Origin: UBA2108 sp002713215
GTDB taxonomy: Bacteria > Bacteroidota > Bacteroidia > Flavobacteriales_G > Salibacteraceae
Direction of reading: 5' to 3'
Length of the DNA stretch: 31,041 nt
Assembly (NCBI GenBank): GCA_937891015.1
Contig: CALAPY010000007.1
Coordinates: 1-31,041 of the forward strand
Part shown: one piece after another, positions 1 to 8,831 of the stretch
Layout: every line of letters begins with the position of its first letter
How positions within the stretch are numbered: position 1 is the first letter of the stretch
Made by a program: the position numbers and the translations under genes
Notes under the pieces: model-generated
The model's database searches: none
Told to the model about the DNA's origin: nothing
Seen by the model: only the letters and a program-made list of their open reading frames with translations

Positions 1-1
1 T

Positions 2-502
2 CAGAAATTGTTACGCGGAAACATATTTCATTTTGGTAAGAAAGAAGGAGAAGAAATCCCTATGAATGTAGACGAAATTGCTCGCGCCTGCATCAACATG
101 TCAGAAAGCAAAACTGGGGCACTGATTATCATCTCGCACTCCCACGATATTGATATTTATTTAAGCAGCGGAGAAATTATAGATGCTCGAATAAGCAGTG
201 CTTTGCTCGAAAGTATTTTTTGGAAAAACACACCCCTTCACGATGGTGCAGTACTCATTCGGGACAACACCATTTTGGCGGCCCGATGTGTTTTGCCGGT
301 TAGTGAAAACCGGGAGCTTTCTGCAAGCCTTGGCATGCGTCATCGTGCTGCTATGGGGGTATCGGAACAAACCAGTGCTATCTCCCTTATCGTTTCGGAG
401 CAAACGGGAAATATTTCTACCATTAAAGAGGGGAAACTGAAAGAGAATGTCTCGAAGAGTAATTTGGTGATTCATTTAAAGCACCTACTTAAACAGGGTT
501 AA
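2..502 (+). CDS. cdaA: Diadenylate cyclase (CdaA/DacA-type), 3' part only
   Basis: This is the C-terminal part of a DisA_N-type diadenylate cyclase, which condenses two ATP into c-di-AMP at the membrane. The reading frame is open to the left edge (base 2 in phase), so the N-terminal membrane helices and the true start lie outside the window; the TTG at 8 is an ordinary Leu codon inside the gene. Visible signature motifs are LHDGAVLI (DGA motif) and the RHRAAMG motif that binds ATP, followed by the family's TSAISLIVSEQTG strand. The catalytic domain appears intact. Its stop lies five bases from the stop of the convergent sorbosone dehydrogenase-like gene, so there is no room for a separate terminator. 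Assignment to CdaA rather than DisA rests on domain size and the absence of a DisA C-terminal HhH region. Confidence 0.9.
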   Translation, partial: QKLLRGNIFHFGKKEGEEIPMNVDEIARACINMSESKTGALIIISHSHDIDIYLSSGEIIDARISSALLESIFWKNTPLHDGAVLIRDNTILAARCVLPVSENRELSASLGMRHRAAMGVSEQTSAISLIVSEQTGNISTIKEGKLKENVSKSNLVIHLKHLLKQG

Positions 503-507
503 GGTTT

Positions 508-1626
508 CTACCCCTTGTAAGTGATTCGATAGATTATACCGGCATAATCATCAGAAACCAAAACCGAACCATCGGGTAATTGCAATAAGTCAACAGGACG
601 TCCTAAAATATCTTCATCTTCTAACAACCAACCTTCAACAAAGGGCTTAAACGATGTGGATTTATTTCCGTCAAGGCGAACCAGGCTAACCTGATACCCA
701 ATTTTTTTACTCCTATTCCACGAACCATGTTCACATATTAGTATCTGATTTTTGTATTCTTTGGGAAACATATCGCCAGAATAAAACAGCATACCCAAAG
801 AAGCCCCATGTGGGTTCAGCTTTTGCACTGGGGGAACAAATTCATTACACTTTCTTTTTTCTCCAAAATCAGGATCAGGCAAATCACCCTGATGACAATA
901 GGGAAAACCAAAGTGTTGCCCGATTTGAGTCATTCGATTGAGCTCATCGTGTGGGATATCATCACCCAATAAGTCCCTTCCGTTATCGGTAAACCATAAT
1001 TCACCTGTTTTGGGATGCCAATCAAAACCAACCGAATTTCGAACTCCATGAGCAACGATTTCAAAGTTGCTCCCATCATCGTTTATACGGGTTATGGACG
1101 AAAAAACGGGATTCTTTTTTTCACATACGTTACAAGGAGCGCCAACCGGAGTATACAATTTTCCATCGGGACCAAAATCGATGTATTTATATCCATGATG
1201 GGTTTCTTCCGGGTATTTATCATAAACCACAACGGGTTCAGGCATGTCGTTCAGTCGGGATTCAATATTCTCAAATTTTATTATCCTGTGAATCTCTCCA
1301 ACATACAGGTCGCCATTCTTAAAGGCTACTCCGTTTGGGCTGTTTAGACCTGAAGCTACCACAATGACACGATCCGATACATAATCCTTATCATCATCAA
1401 TGAGGGCATAAACCTCTCCTCCCCTTGTTCCCACGAAGAGGGTCCCATTCGTTCCCAACGCCATAGATCGGGCACCTTTTATATCCTGTGCGTATTGTTC
1501 TATAACAAAACCTTGAGGGAGTTTAAGCTTTGATGTAATTGGATTGGCTGATGTCGAATGCTGCGATTGGCACGAAGTCCAAACCACTAGAATAATTAGG
1601 GAACAAATAATAGAAAAGCGCACCAT
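508..1626 (-). CDS. Sorbosone/glucose dehydrogenase-like PQQ beta-propeller lipoprotein
   Basis: A 372-residue exported lipoprotein: the signal peptide ends in a lipobox (VVWTSC, lipidated Cys about residue 19). The rest reads as a six-bladed beta-propeller of the glucose/L-sorbosone dehydrogenase family, with recognisable signatures: LPQGFVIEQYAQDIKGAR at the start, GVRNSVGFDWHPKTGELWF and DELNRM in the middle, and LPDGSVLVSDDYAGIIYRI at the end. Characterised relatives oxidise sugars or aldoses with PQQ; many members have no proven substrate, so the substrate here is unknown. Two Cys pairs (CNVC near residue 165; Cys near 243 and 259) could form disulfides. It stands alone on the minus strand, divergent from the DUF2807 gene. 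Confidence 0.82.
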   Translation of the reverse strand: MVRFSIICSLIILVVWTSCQSQHSTSANPITSKLKLPQGFVIEQYAQDIKGARSMALGTNGTLFVGTRGGEVYALIDDDKDYVSDRVIVVASGLNSPNGVAFKNGDLYVGEIHRIIKFENIESRLNDMPEPVVVYDKYPEETHHGYKYIDFGPDGKLYTPVGAPCNVCEKKNPVFSSITRINDDGSNFEIVAHGVRNSVGFDWHPKTGELWFTDNGRDLLGDDIPHDELNRMTQIGQHFGFPYCHQGDLPDPDFGEKRKCNEFVPPVQKLNPHGASLGMLFYSGDMFPKEYKNQILICEHGSWNRSKKIGYQVSLVRLDGNKSTSFKPFVEGWLLEDEDILGRPVDLLQLPDGSVLVSDDYAGIIYRITYKG

Positions 1627-1729
1627 ACAAATGTAGTGGAATGGACATTCTTCTTGGTAACCTTAATCCAGGCCAATATCTCTTGAAGATGTTTAAACAA
1701 TTGCTATTGATTTGGAATGCTCCTTGCTT

Positions 1730-1737
1730 TAGATTTG
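1730..1737 (+). promoter_or_regulatory. Candidate -7 box of the DUF2807 gene
   Basis: TAGATTTG matches the Bacteroidota -7 consensus TAnnTTTG, 36 bases before the chosen ATG at 1774. A TTTG at 1711-1714 could serve as the -33 element although the spacing (15) is short. This placement favours the ATG at 1774 over an ATG at 1717, which would lie upstream of the transcript start. Confidence 0.45.
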
Positions 1738-1773
1738 ATCTTTGAAAATTATTTTACATTAATCCAGTCGTAT

Positions 1774-2478
1774 ATGAAAATCCTGTTAATCACATTTATT
1801 GCACTTTTTGCCCAGTACACAACTTTTAGCCAAAGCATTTATGGTAGTCGTAATGTTACCGAATCGATAAGAACTTTTAAGGATGTGAATGCACTGGAAC
1901 TAACCGGGCATTTTGTTGTGGAATTAATTCAGGGGGATAAGGAAGAAGTGAAAATTATCGCCGATGATAACATTCATGAATATGTGGTAACCGAAAATGT
2001 TGATGGTGTATTAAAGATTTACATGAAGGACTACAGATACCTTAAAATAAAATCGCGTCGGCTTGTAATTACAGTTAAAGACCTCGAATCACTCTCCAAT
2101 TCCGGCTCGGGTGATATCCAGGCTACCAGTCAGTTTTCCACCAACTCTTTAAACATTAATCTAAGCGGTTCCGGTGATATAGATTTAAATATTACTGCCA
2201 CTGAGTTAAATGTGAGTTTAAATGGATCCGGTGATATTGCTTTATTAGGTAACAGCATGAAGCTGAATGTTACGTTGTTCGGATCGGGGGACGTTCGTGC
2301 CTATAATTTACAGGCCGGAACTGTAACTATTAAAGCTACCGGATCGGGCAACATACGGGTATTTGCAAACATGAGCCTTACTGGCTCAATTTCCGGCAAT
2401 GGAGATGTCTTTCACAAAGGTGGAGCCTCATCAGAAATATCTGTTTCAGGGTCCGGGGAAGTCGTTAAGGAATACTAA
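1774..2478 (+). CDS. DUF2807 (GIN-domain, adhesin-head-like) exported protein
   Basis: A 234-residue protein with a cleavable signal peptide (MKILLITFIALFAQYTTFSQ). The mature part is a right-handed beta-helix-like DUF2807 domain: short strands separated by repeated SGSGDI/NGSGDI turns (six or seven copies), with the opening FKDVNALELTGHFVVELIQG typical of the family. These proteins are periplasmic or surface-exposed and their function is not established. The ATG at 1774 is preferred because it begins a proper signal peptide and lies just downstream of a promoter-like box. Its last four bases overlap the stop of the convergent DUF4442 gene. Confidence 0.85.
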   Translation: MKILLITFIALFAQYTTFSQSIYGSRNVTESIRTFKDVNALELTGHFVVELIQGDKEEVKIIADDNIHEYVVTENVDGVLKIYMKDYRYLKIKSRRLVITVKDLESLSNSGSGDIQATSQFSTNSLNINLSGSGDIDLNITATELNVSLNGSGDIALLGNSMKLNVTLFGSGDVRAYNLQAGTVTIKATGSGNIRVFANMSLTGSISGNGDVFHKGGASSEISVSGSGEVVKEY

Positions 2479-2957
2479 GTCCTTCCTTTATCCTTAATGG
2501 ATAAGCCGATGAGAAAATCGGCCACCTTTTCGGAGTTATTTGGGTAACCCGTAAATGCAGATATTGGAATATTCTCAGTTTGCCTTTCTCCGGTTTCGAC
2601 GCTCTTATCAAACATTTCGCGGATTGATTTACCGGCTTCTGAAACAAAATATACGTCGTCCTCGGCCCGTTTTAAAAAATCGGCCTGAAGGCTTTTAAAC
2701 GCAAGTGAAATATTGCGTTTCTCCTTTTTTCCTAACCAAAACGCATGAAAGCCCCCAGATAAATCTGCTCCGATTGCAAAAGCTCCGAAGTACAAAGAAT
2801 TTAAGTGGTTTTTTGTTCGCCTTCTGAGACGAATTCTAACGACAATTTTGTCTTCCGTAAGTTCAATTATTTTAGGCCGGCAAAAACCAATAAGGGGGAT
2901 TTTAAACAGGCCAAACAACAATAATTGCCAGTTAGCCTGTCTTAATTCCTTACTCAT
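2475..2957 (-). CDS. DUF4442 hotdog-fold (thioesterase-like) protein
   Basis: A 160-residue cytoplasmic protein that matches DUF4442, a PaaI/YiiD-type hotdog-fold group related to acyl-CoA thioesterases. The characteristic stretch RRTKNHLNSLYFGAFAIGAD (about residues 46-65) aligns with the family's active-site helix, where N and the small residues line the acyl pocket. The substrate is unknown. The start codon lies one base after the stop of the PNGase F-like gene upstream, so the two are probably co-transcribed and translationally coupled, although their products work in different compartments. Confidence 0.8.
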   Translation of the reverse strand: MSKELRQANWQLLLFGLFKIPLIGFCRPKIIELTEDKIVVRIRLRRRTKNHLNSLYFGAFAIGADLSGGFHAFWLGKKEKRNISLAFKSLQADFLKRAEDDVYFVSEAGKSIREMFDKSVETGERQTENIPISAFTGYPNNSEKVADFLIGLSIKDKGRT

Positions 2958-2958
2958 T

Positions 2959-5900
2959 TTAGTTTCCCTGAATCACAAATCTGCGTGTAAATACTCTACC
3001 CTCTCCTTTCAATTGAAGAATGTATACACCTGGTGGCTGATCCGTCAAAGAATACTCTTTTAAGTAATAACCATCAACCTGCACATCCCGGTTCAATATT
3101 GAATGACCTACAACGGAAACCACGGAAAGCTCGTAATTACCCTTAAGGTTCATAAGTTCAATAAATACACTCCCGTTACTTGGGTTTGGAAAAAGTGATA
3201 TGTTATTTCCATCAGCATATTCTTCAGTACCGTCAGTGAAAGAACAATCCCAATTCTCATTGCTTGAATTCTTTACCGCATATTCACCCAATTTTTTGTC
3301 AATTGAAAACGCATGCCTTATTGATCGACCAAAGTTGTTTTTAAATGGTTCTACATCAATACCACCTTGTGGTTTAAGAATTAAGAAGCGGATAAGTCCC
3401 GAACCCTGATTAGAAAAATTACCATAATACAATCCATTGTTTGCGGCGTCATCCAATTGAAAGCGATAACATCCCTCTGCTAAATCCAGGGTATCATTGT
3501 ACGTGGTATTGGCAGCCAATTGACTTGATTTTTTCTCATGAACGATTTTTCCATTTATATCCTTTACTGTATAAGAATTTTCACTGGGTCGGTTATTGGT
3601 TGTAAGCACAACCACCACTTTTCCTGAATATACTTTAGGAATTTCATAGGCAACATTCATTTCGTCGTTCTCAGAATTTTCATCCAACTTGCCATTCGGA
3701 TTACAAACCCTAACATTGAAAACAGAAGTTCCGTTTCCGGTAAAGAAGCCCTCTTCCGTTATAGGAATTTCAACTTGTTCCATTTCCATAAACTTGAGTT
3801 TTCCAGTCCATTTGAACACCTGAATCTCGCCACCTGCAACACGATATCTAATCTCCGCAGAGGTTAATTCATCGGATCCTCCATTTCTTAGCACAACCTT
3901 GGGATTGTCGCACAAGACTCCCTTTCTTGACTTAATTTCATCAACATTGGGTGTAATAACATCATAGATCTCAGCATCGTTCACGAAGTTGGCCTTTCCG
4001 TATTGAACCATGTGAATCGCAATAACATAGTTACCGTTACCCATTTTTTGGTTATTGGAAGGTACTGGTGTAATACTATAATCAAGGTTTACCTTATTTC
4101 CTGAAACTTCTTCGGTAATTTCAAATTCATTTTCCTTTACTACATCACCAGGACACCATCCTTCTCTTGCTCCAAGCCAGGTACCCCCTTGAGGGTATAC
4201 CGGGTTTAATGCACAATCATTGGTTTGCCAAATGTGCCAATCGCTAAACTTTTTACCGTTTACGATAAGCGTATGTGTATTGTCCTTCCACTCACAACAG
4301 TGTGGATAATTACCATCATCGCTGTTATGTCCATGTCCGGTAAATCGAGTTTTTACACGATACGATTTCGAGTTTTTATGAAGGTCAATATCTATGGCAC
4401 TCAACCGGGTATCATTATCAAGGTTTTTATACGATTGGCTCCCACTTTGTCCCCAAACTCTATTGACTTGAAGAACCTCGCGCGCAGGTGTTCCCTTAAT
4501 AAATAAGAATTGAAGGTCGATTAGCTCCTGCGTATTTCCAGCCTGAAAATCTATTGTATCTCTTAAATATTGAACATAATCAGTTACATCATACCACCAG
4601 GTAAAACCATTGGGCCCTAAACTCAACCCAATTCCATAAGGAGTAATGTACCTACCGATTTCAATTCGGTAATCGGGTGTATACCATTCTTTTGTAAACT
4701 TCTTAATGGTTGTGTCTGCCGGAATGAATTTCCAGGACAATCTTTTACCCGTTGTACGGTCGTATGTGTCAGAATAATCATTCGCCTTCCAAACTAACTT
4801 ATTGGTTGTTGCCAATGATGGGTGTATAGGTGAGTTGTTTGGAATCTGAACCCCTCCAGCCGGATTTTCAAAGAGAGTTAAATTAACTGGATTTCTGGCG
4901 ACACTATCGAGACTATAGGTTGAGTCTAGTACTGATGTATAGACTCCATTTTCGAATACTATATTGGGTCTCTCCCTGGTTATCTTTTTGTTTAGAGATA
5001 GATTTTGAGCAGTATATTTCTTCCATGCTGGAATACCCATTAATGTTCCTTTGGGATTAGACTTTGGTGAAATGTCGTTTGCACTAAGACCACTTCCCTC
5101 ATCAAAGTTGTAATACCCAATCAAATTGGAATAGTCGCTGTGCGAATTATCGACGGATTTGTACATCCAGTCTTTTAACATGGCAGGACTTAAGGCTTTA
5201 TCCCATATCCTTAATTCATCCAATTGACCTACCAGGTAGCTTCCCTGCCAACGTCCAACTCTAAAATCGGCAGATGCTGTAACCAACGCTGTGGTTTTGG
5301 ACTGAACAAAATTACCATCTATATAAATAGAAACCGTTGAACCGTCATAAACCATTGCATAATGATGCCATTTGCCCTGAGCACCAGGAAAACTAAATGT
5401 GAAATCTCCCCCACCCCATACCTGGGCTTTAAACTGATCTACCGTTGTGGTTGTTCTTAGTGAAAAATCTTTTCCCGTACCGCTGGTTCCTGCCTGGAAA
5501 AGCCCTCCATTGTTAAACTTATCAATCTTAGCCCATACTTCAATGGTTCTTGCTTTAGATCCGGTAATGGTAGGCTCACCATTTAGATTAACCCATTGAG
5601 GGTTGCCTCCAAAATTGAGGTAAGAATTGCTACCGGAAACTGCTAATCCGGCATCAAATTGCATTAACTCTGATTTGACTGTAGAGTTGGTGCCCTTTGA
5701 CTCCCCATTGAAAGTAAAATCAATTACTACATTGTCTGTCCCGTTCCAGGTAAATGGAGTCAAAAACTGTAAATCTTTAAACCCAGTAGAAGCAAAAGTT
5801 TTGTTGTGTCGATAAGCTCGGGTTAACCCAGTATCAATAAATGACATATTTGAAAGTGAATTGACTTTTGTGTGGCCAATTTTCATTTCGAAGTTCCGCA

Positions 5901-6489
5901 TTTCTGATCCTACCTTATCCAGATTGAGTTGAACCCCGGATATATTCCCGGCGGTAACCCCTGCGGCTAGCAGCTCAGAAGCTTTCCATATGTACTGCGA
6001 CCTCCCCGTTCTTTCTGCACTTCCAAAAGTTAGATCAGTTGTATTATTTCCTTTACCGACGGTATCCCGTGTTACGGAAGTGGTGTTGGTATGGCGAATG
6101 GTGTACTGTGTTTCCCTCCAATAATCATAGAAAGTCCTTTCAATATAGCTTAATGAATCCGTTGCCGCTGAGTTTTCGAAGTAATAAGCATGGGTTTTCC
6201 GCGTGGAGTCCAGAACTCCATCGTGACCGTATATGTAATTGTAAGTCAGATAATCCCACTCACCACAATCATATTGATCTCGGGTAGTACGAGGATCACA
6301 CTTTAAGGTGTATTTCATCAAAATTTTACGATACGATTCTGAACCATCAGGCATAACGAATTCACCTCTTCGCTTGGTAATATCATTAAAGGTAAAAGTT
6401 TGAACCACCGTGGTATCCTGACCAACTAAATCAGTTAAACCAATGACGCCTATAAACAATACTAAAAGTGCCGAAATAGTAATCTTCAT
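2959..6489 (-). CDS. Secreted PNGase F-like protein with inserted LamG domain and T9SS tail
   Basis: An 1176-residue exported protein. Order: signal peptide (1-23); first part of the PNGase F N-domain with CGEWDY at 75-80 (PNGase F has CDEWDR, whose Asp is catalytic); jelly-roll region; LamG/concanavalin-like domain (about 283-450); second part of the PNGase F N-domain with IEIGRYITPYGIGLSLGP near 610 (PNGase F: YEIGRFITPYW) and DVTDYVQ; PNGase F C-domain (about 713-800) with HCCEW (Glu733, equivalent to PNGase F Glu206), DCALNPVYPQGGTW and GWCPG; T9SS type A sorting domain in the last 80 residues (FPNPSNGSVFIEL, GVYILQLKG). PNGase F removes N-glycans from glycoproteins; this protein is probably secreted or surface-anchored and may act on glycopeptides or only bind them. 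The family glutamate corresponding to Glu118 is not evident. PNGase F is about 314 residues mature, so this is greatly enlarged. Confidence 0.88.
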   Translation of the reverse strand: MKITISALLVLFIGVIGLTDLVGQDTTVVQTFTFNDITKRRGEFVMPDGSESYRKILMKYTLKCDPRTTRDQYDCGEWDYLTYNYIYGHDGVLDSTRKTHAYYFENSAATDSLSYIERTFYDYWRETQYTIRHTNTTSVTRDTVGKGNNTTDLTFGSAERTGRSQYIWKASELLAAGVTAGNISGVQLNLDKVGSEMRNFEMKIGHTKVNSLSNMSFIDTGLTRAYRHNKTFASTGFKDLQFLTPFTWNGTDNVVIDFTFNGESKGTNSTVKSELMQFDAGLAVSGSNSYLNFGGNPQWVNLNGEPTITGSKARTIEVWAKIDKFNNGGLFQAGTSGTGKDFSLRTTTTVDQFKAQVWGGGDFTFSFPGAQGKWHHYAMVYDGSTVSIYIDGNFVQSKTTALVTASADFRVGRWQGSYLVGQLDELRIWDKALSPAMLKDWMYKSVDNSHSDYSNLIGYYNFDEGSGLSANDISPKSNPKGTLMGIPAWKKYTAQNLSLNKKITRERPNIVFENGVYTSVLDSTYSLDSVARNPVNLTLFENPAGGVQIPNNSPIHPSLATTNKLVWKANDYSDTYDRTTGKRLSWKFIPADTTIKKFTKEWYTPDYRIEIGRYITPYGIGLSLGPNGFTWWYDVTDYVQYLRDTIDFQAGNTQELIDLQFLFIKGTPAREVLQVNRVWGQSGSQSYKNLDNDTRLSAIDIDLHKNSKSYRVKTRFTGHGHNSDDGNYPHCCEWKDNTHTLIVNGKKFSDWHIWQTNDCALNPVYPQGGTWLGAREGWCPGDVVKENEFEITEEVSGNKVNLDYSITPVPSNNQKMGNGNYVIAIHMVQYGKANFVNDAEIYDVITPNVDEIKSRKGVLCDNPKVVLRNGGSDELTSAEIRYRVAGGEIQVFKWTGKLKFMEMEQVEIPITEEGFFTGNGTSVFNVRVCNPNGKLDENSENDEMNVAYEIPKVYSGKVVVVLTTNNRPSENSYTVKDINGKIVHEKKSSQLAANTTYNDTLDLAEGCYRFQLDDAANNGLYYGNFSNQGSGLIRFLILKPQGGIDVEPFKNNFGRSIRHAFSIDKKLGEYAVKNSSNENWDCSFTDGTEEYADGNNISLFPNPSNGSVFIELMNLKGNYELSVVSVVGHSILNRDVQVDGYYLKEYSLTDQPPGVYILQLKGEGRVFTRRFVIQGN

Positions 6490-6613
6490 AAAAGAAATTT
6501 TTAGACTTCGAAGGTATCCATATTTTCAGTTCAATCTACGTTGATTTTTTCATTGGTGGTAAATTCCGACATTTGGCGATAACATTGGATTTATGAATAC
6601 ATTTGGATTGACA

Positions 6614-7408
6614 ATGGCAAGAAAATTTTTCATATTACTTGGGGTGTTAATTCTGATTATATCGTCGTGTAAAAAAGACGAGGAAACCAAAGAAAACACT
6701 TCAAATATTGACAACGCCCCAGCAGACATTAGTCAAAGTTTCGATATAGAAGTTACCATTGAGGCTAACCGGGTGGTTGAAGTCGTTTGGAAAACAGGGG
6801 TAACAGAATTTGCCAAGACAACCTACCGATATACCACAGACACCATTTACGAAACAGTATATGAACTAAGTAAGCGCTCATTTTACAAGAAACACAGGCT
6901 CAATGACAATCAGATAACCAGTACCATAGATTCTGCATATGGAAAAGATACAGTTGATTATTTCCGTTTGATTACTTATGAATATGTAAACGGGAGAATT
7001 GATCGAATGGTGGTTGAAAACCACGAAATTCAGGACATTATAACTAAGGTAACGACTACCAAACACGACTACTTGTATAAAGACAGCAACTTATTTGAAG
7101 TTAGCTACGACCCCGGTAATGTTAATGACAGTATAGATTGCAGTGACCGGTATGGTCATTATTCATTCGAGTCCGATGTGGATGTAAAAAACATACTGGG
7201 TATTAGCGAAGGAAGTACCAGCAAGAATTTAAAATCCAGGTCTGCGCATTTAATTGGTTGCAACGGAAACGGATCCAGTGGATCAACTTTGTACGAATAC
7301 TGGTACAGTATAAATGAGGATAAAAGAATTACTGAAATAGTCTACCGAAAAACCTTTAACGGAACAGTTCAATCTTTTAGAGAAAACTACAAATACATAA
7401 TTCGATGA
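6614..7408 (+). CDS. Exported lipoprotein of unknown function
   Basis: A 264-residue lipoprotein from the ATG at 6614 (an in-frame ATG at 6593 would add seven residues before the signal peptide). The signal peptide ends in a lipobox, IISSC, followed by KKDEE, typical of Bacteroidota lipoproteins; charged residues at +2 onward are compatible with inner- or outer-membrane retention or surface export. The mature part is rich in Tyr, Asp and Thr, with repeated YxYTTDTIYETVYE-like strands, suggesting a beta-rich fold. I do not recognise a family. The stop overlaps the start of the next gene (ATGA), so it is translationally coupled to the redoxin-like protein, which is also exported. Confidence 0.75.
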   Translation: MARKFFILLGVLILIISSCKKDEETKENTSNIDNAPADISQSFDIEVTIEANRVVEVVWKTGVTEFAKTTYRYTTDTIYETVYELSKRSFYKKHRLNDNQITSTIDSAYGKDTVDYFRLITYEYVNGRIDRMVVENHEIQDIITKVTTTKHDYLYKDSNLFEVSYDPGNVNDSIDCSDRYGHYSFESDVDVKNILGISEGSTSKNLKSRSAHLIGCNGNGSSGSTLYEYWYSINEDKRITEIVYRKTFNGTVQSFRENYKYIIR

Positions 7409-8001
7409 CTAAGATTATTCACTATGCAATAGCTATGTTGGCTGTAATGGCAATTACAGTATCGGCTTATGGACAGAAACCCAAACTAAAGGTCGGAAAA
7501 AAAGCACCCGCTTTTGATTTACCGAATTCTGAAAAAACCAGTTTCGACCTAAAAAAGACGCTGGATGAAGGTAAGAATGTGGTACTTGTCTTCTATCAGG
7601 GAAAATGGAATCCGTATGATGTAAAATACTTAAAGAAGCTTCAGGAAGCGAAAGAACAAATTGAAGGTAAAAATGCTGTAATTGTCCTGATAACCCGGGA
7701 GAAATTTAGTTATGTAGATCAATTAAGAGCGGAAGAAGGAATTGACTTAATGATATGTAACGATTCCGATTGGTACATCATGTCTGCTTATGGGGTTGCT
7801 TATAAGATGAGTAAGGGCAACCTTCCGGATAAATACAAGAGCTATAGTGCTTCTAATGCAAAACATACGGGCAGCAAGGACGATATGGTTCCAGTACCCG
7901 CAACTTTTGTAATTGGAACCGATTTGAAGATCAAATACATGCATTTTGATTGGGATTATCGTCAGCATCCACCCGTTTCAGAAATTATAAATAGTCTTTA
8001 A
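7405..8001 (+). CDS. Exported AhpC/TSA (redoxin)-like protein lacking catalytic cysteines
   Basis: A 198-residue protein with a signal peptide (cleavage probably after AYGQ) and a redoxin fold: APAFDL near residues 34-39, a VVLVFYQGKWNPYDVKYL segment (59-76), and the family's cis-Pro loop VPVPATFVIG followed by DYRQHPP near the end. In peroxiredoxin-like relatives the segment reads FYRGxWCPYC; here the two cysteines are Asn69 and Asp72. The only other cysteine (LMICND) is not in the catalytic position. The fold is therefore retained but thiol peroxidase or reductase chemistry looks impossible, suggesting a binding or chaperone-like role in the periplasm. It overlaps the preceding lipoprotein gene by four bases and precedes the DUF2797 gene by two. 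Confidence 0.85.
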   Translation: MTKIIHYAIAMLAVMAITVSAYGQKPKLKVGKKAPAFDLPNSEKTSFDLKKTLDEGKNVVLVFYQGKWNPYDVKYLKKLQEAKEQIEGKNAVIVLITREKFSYVDQLRAEEGIDLMICNDSDWYIMSAYGVAYKMSKGNLPDKYKSYSASNAKHTGSKDDMVPVPATFVIGTDLKIKYMHFDWDYRQHPPVSEIINSL

Positions 8002-8003
8002 GC

Positions 8004-8825
8004 ATGTTTGAATTAGGAAACATCAGGAAGATGATCAGTGAATGGGGCAAGCCTGTTCAATACACTCTTCCGCTAAACAACAATCTGGAACCGGGCACTA
8101 AGGTGGCCATGAATGACCTGGTAGGAAAAGACATTCGAATTCGGTTTACAGGTGCCATAAACTGCGTGGCAACGGGAAAAAAAATAAAGAAATCGTTTGG
8201 AGAAGGCCTGAGTTACGATGCCTGGAAAAGCTCTCCAATGGCCGTTGAGAGTATCATTAACCCTGAACTGGACAAAGCTCATCTGGGGGAAGGAATTCGT
8301 GATTTAGACTGGGAACGTGAACGTCATGTCAGGCCGCACTTTGTTTACCTGGCTCTAACCGATCATGTTAAAGTAGGGGTTACACGAGATTTATCCATCC
8401 CCTCCCGGTGGATTGACCAGGGAGCCTGGAAGGCCATGAGGTTTGCGGAAACCCCCTACCGCCAAAAATCGGGTTTGATCGAAAAGGAATTAAAAGCGCA
8501 CATCAGCGATAAGACCAATTGGCGAAAAATGCTTACTAACATTAGGGGCGAAAATTCGCTGGAAGAGGAGTACAAACGATTAAAAGCTCTACTCCCTAAG
8601 CATTTGGTACAATACGTACTTCCAATTTCGGAAGAGGAAGTAGTAGAGATTGAATATCCGGTTCAGTCTTATCCCGAAAAGGTAAAAAGCATCAAGCTCG
8701 ATACGGTTCCACTAATTGAAAAAAAATTAATGGGAATCAGGGGGCAGTACCTTCTGTTTGACGATAGCAGTGTAATTAATCTAAGAAGTCATTCTGGGTA
8801 TCAGGTTTCAATTGAAACCATTTAA
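8004..8825 (+). CDS. DUF2797 family protein
   Basis: A 273-residue cytoplasmic protein. The central block (about residues 112-165) HFVYLALTDHVKVGVTRD ... SRWIDQGAWKAMRFAETPYR is diagnostic of DUF2797; its YLA/KVGVTR/R-W-DQGA pattern resembles GIY-YIG nuclease-like domains, but activity is not established. As I recall the Bacteroidota members, the preceding region holds a CxxC...CxxC zinc ribbon; here only Cys54 of the four remains, with Thr57, Ser70 and Ala73 at the other positions. It begins two bases after the redoxin-like gene, completing a three-gene operon, although the first two products are exported and this one is not. Confidence 0.85.
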   Translation: MFELGNIRKMISEWGKPVQYTLPLNNNLEPGTKVAMNDLVGKDIRIRFTGAINCVATGKKIKKSFGEGLSYDAWKSSPMAVESIINPELDKAHLGEGIRDLDWERERHVRPHFVYLALTDHVKVGVTRDLSIPSRWIDQGAWKAMRFAETPYRQKSGLIEKELKAHISDKTNWRKMLTNIRGENSLEEEYKRLKALLPKHLVQYVLPISEEEVVEIEYPVQSYPEKVKSIKLDTVPLIEKKLMGIRGQYLLFDDSSVINLRSHSGYQVSIETI

Positions 8826-8831
8826 TTGTAC

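Noticed and set aside
1015..1347. 110-codon open frame opposite the sorbosone dehydrogenase-like gene
   Set aside because: Shadow of a clearly supported gene on the other strand.
1628..1635. TAnnTTTG box upstream of the sorbosone dehydrogenase-like gene
   Set aside because: It lies two bases before the ATG, so transcription would start inside the gene; probably chance.
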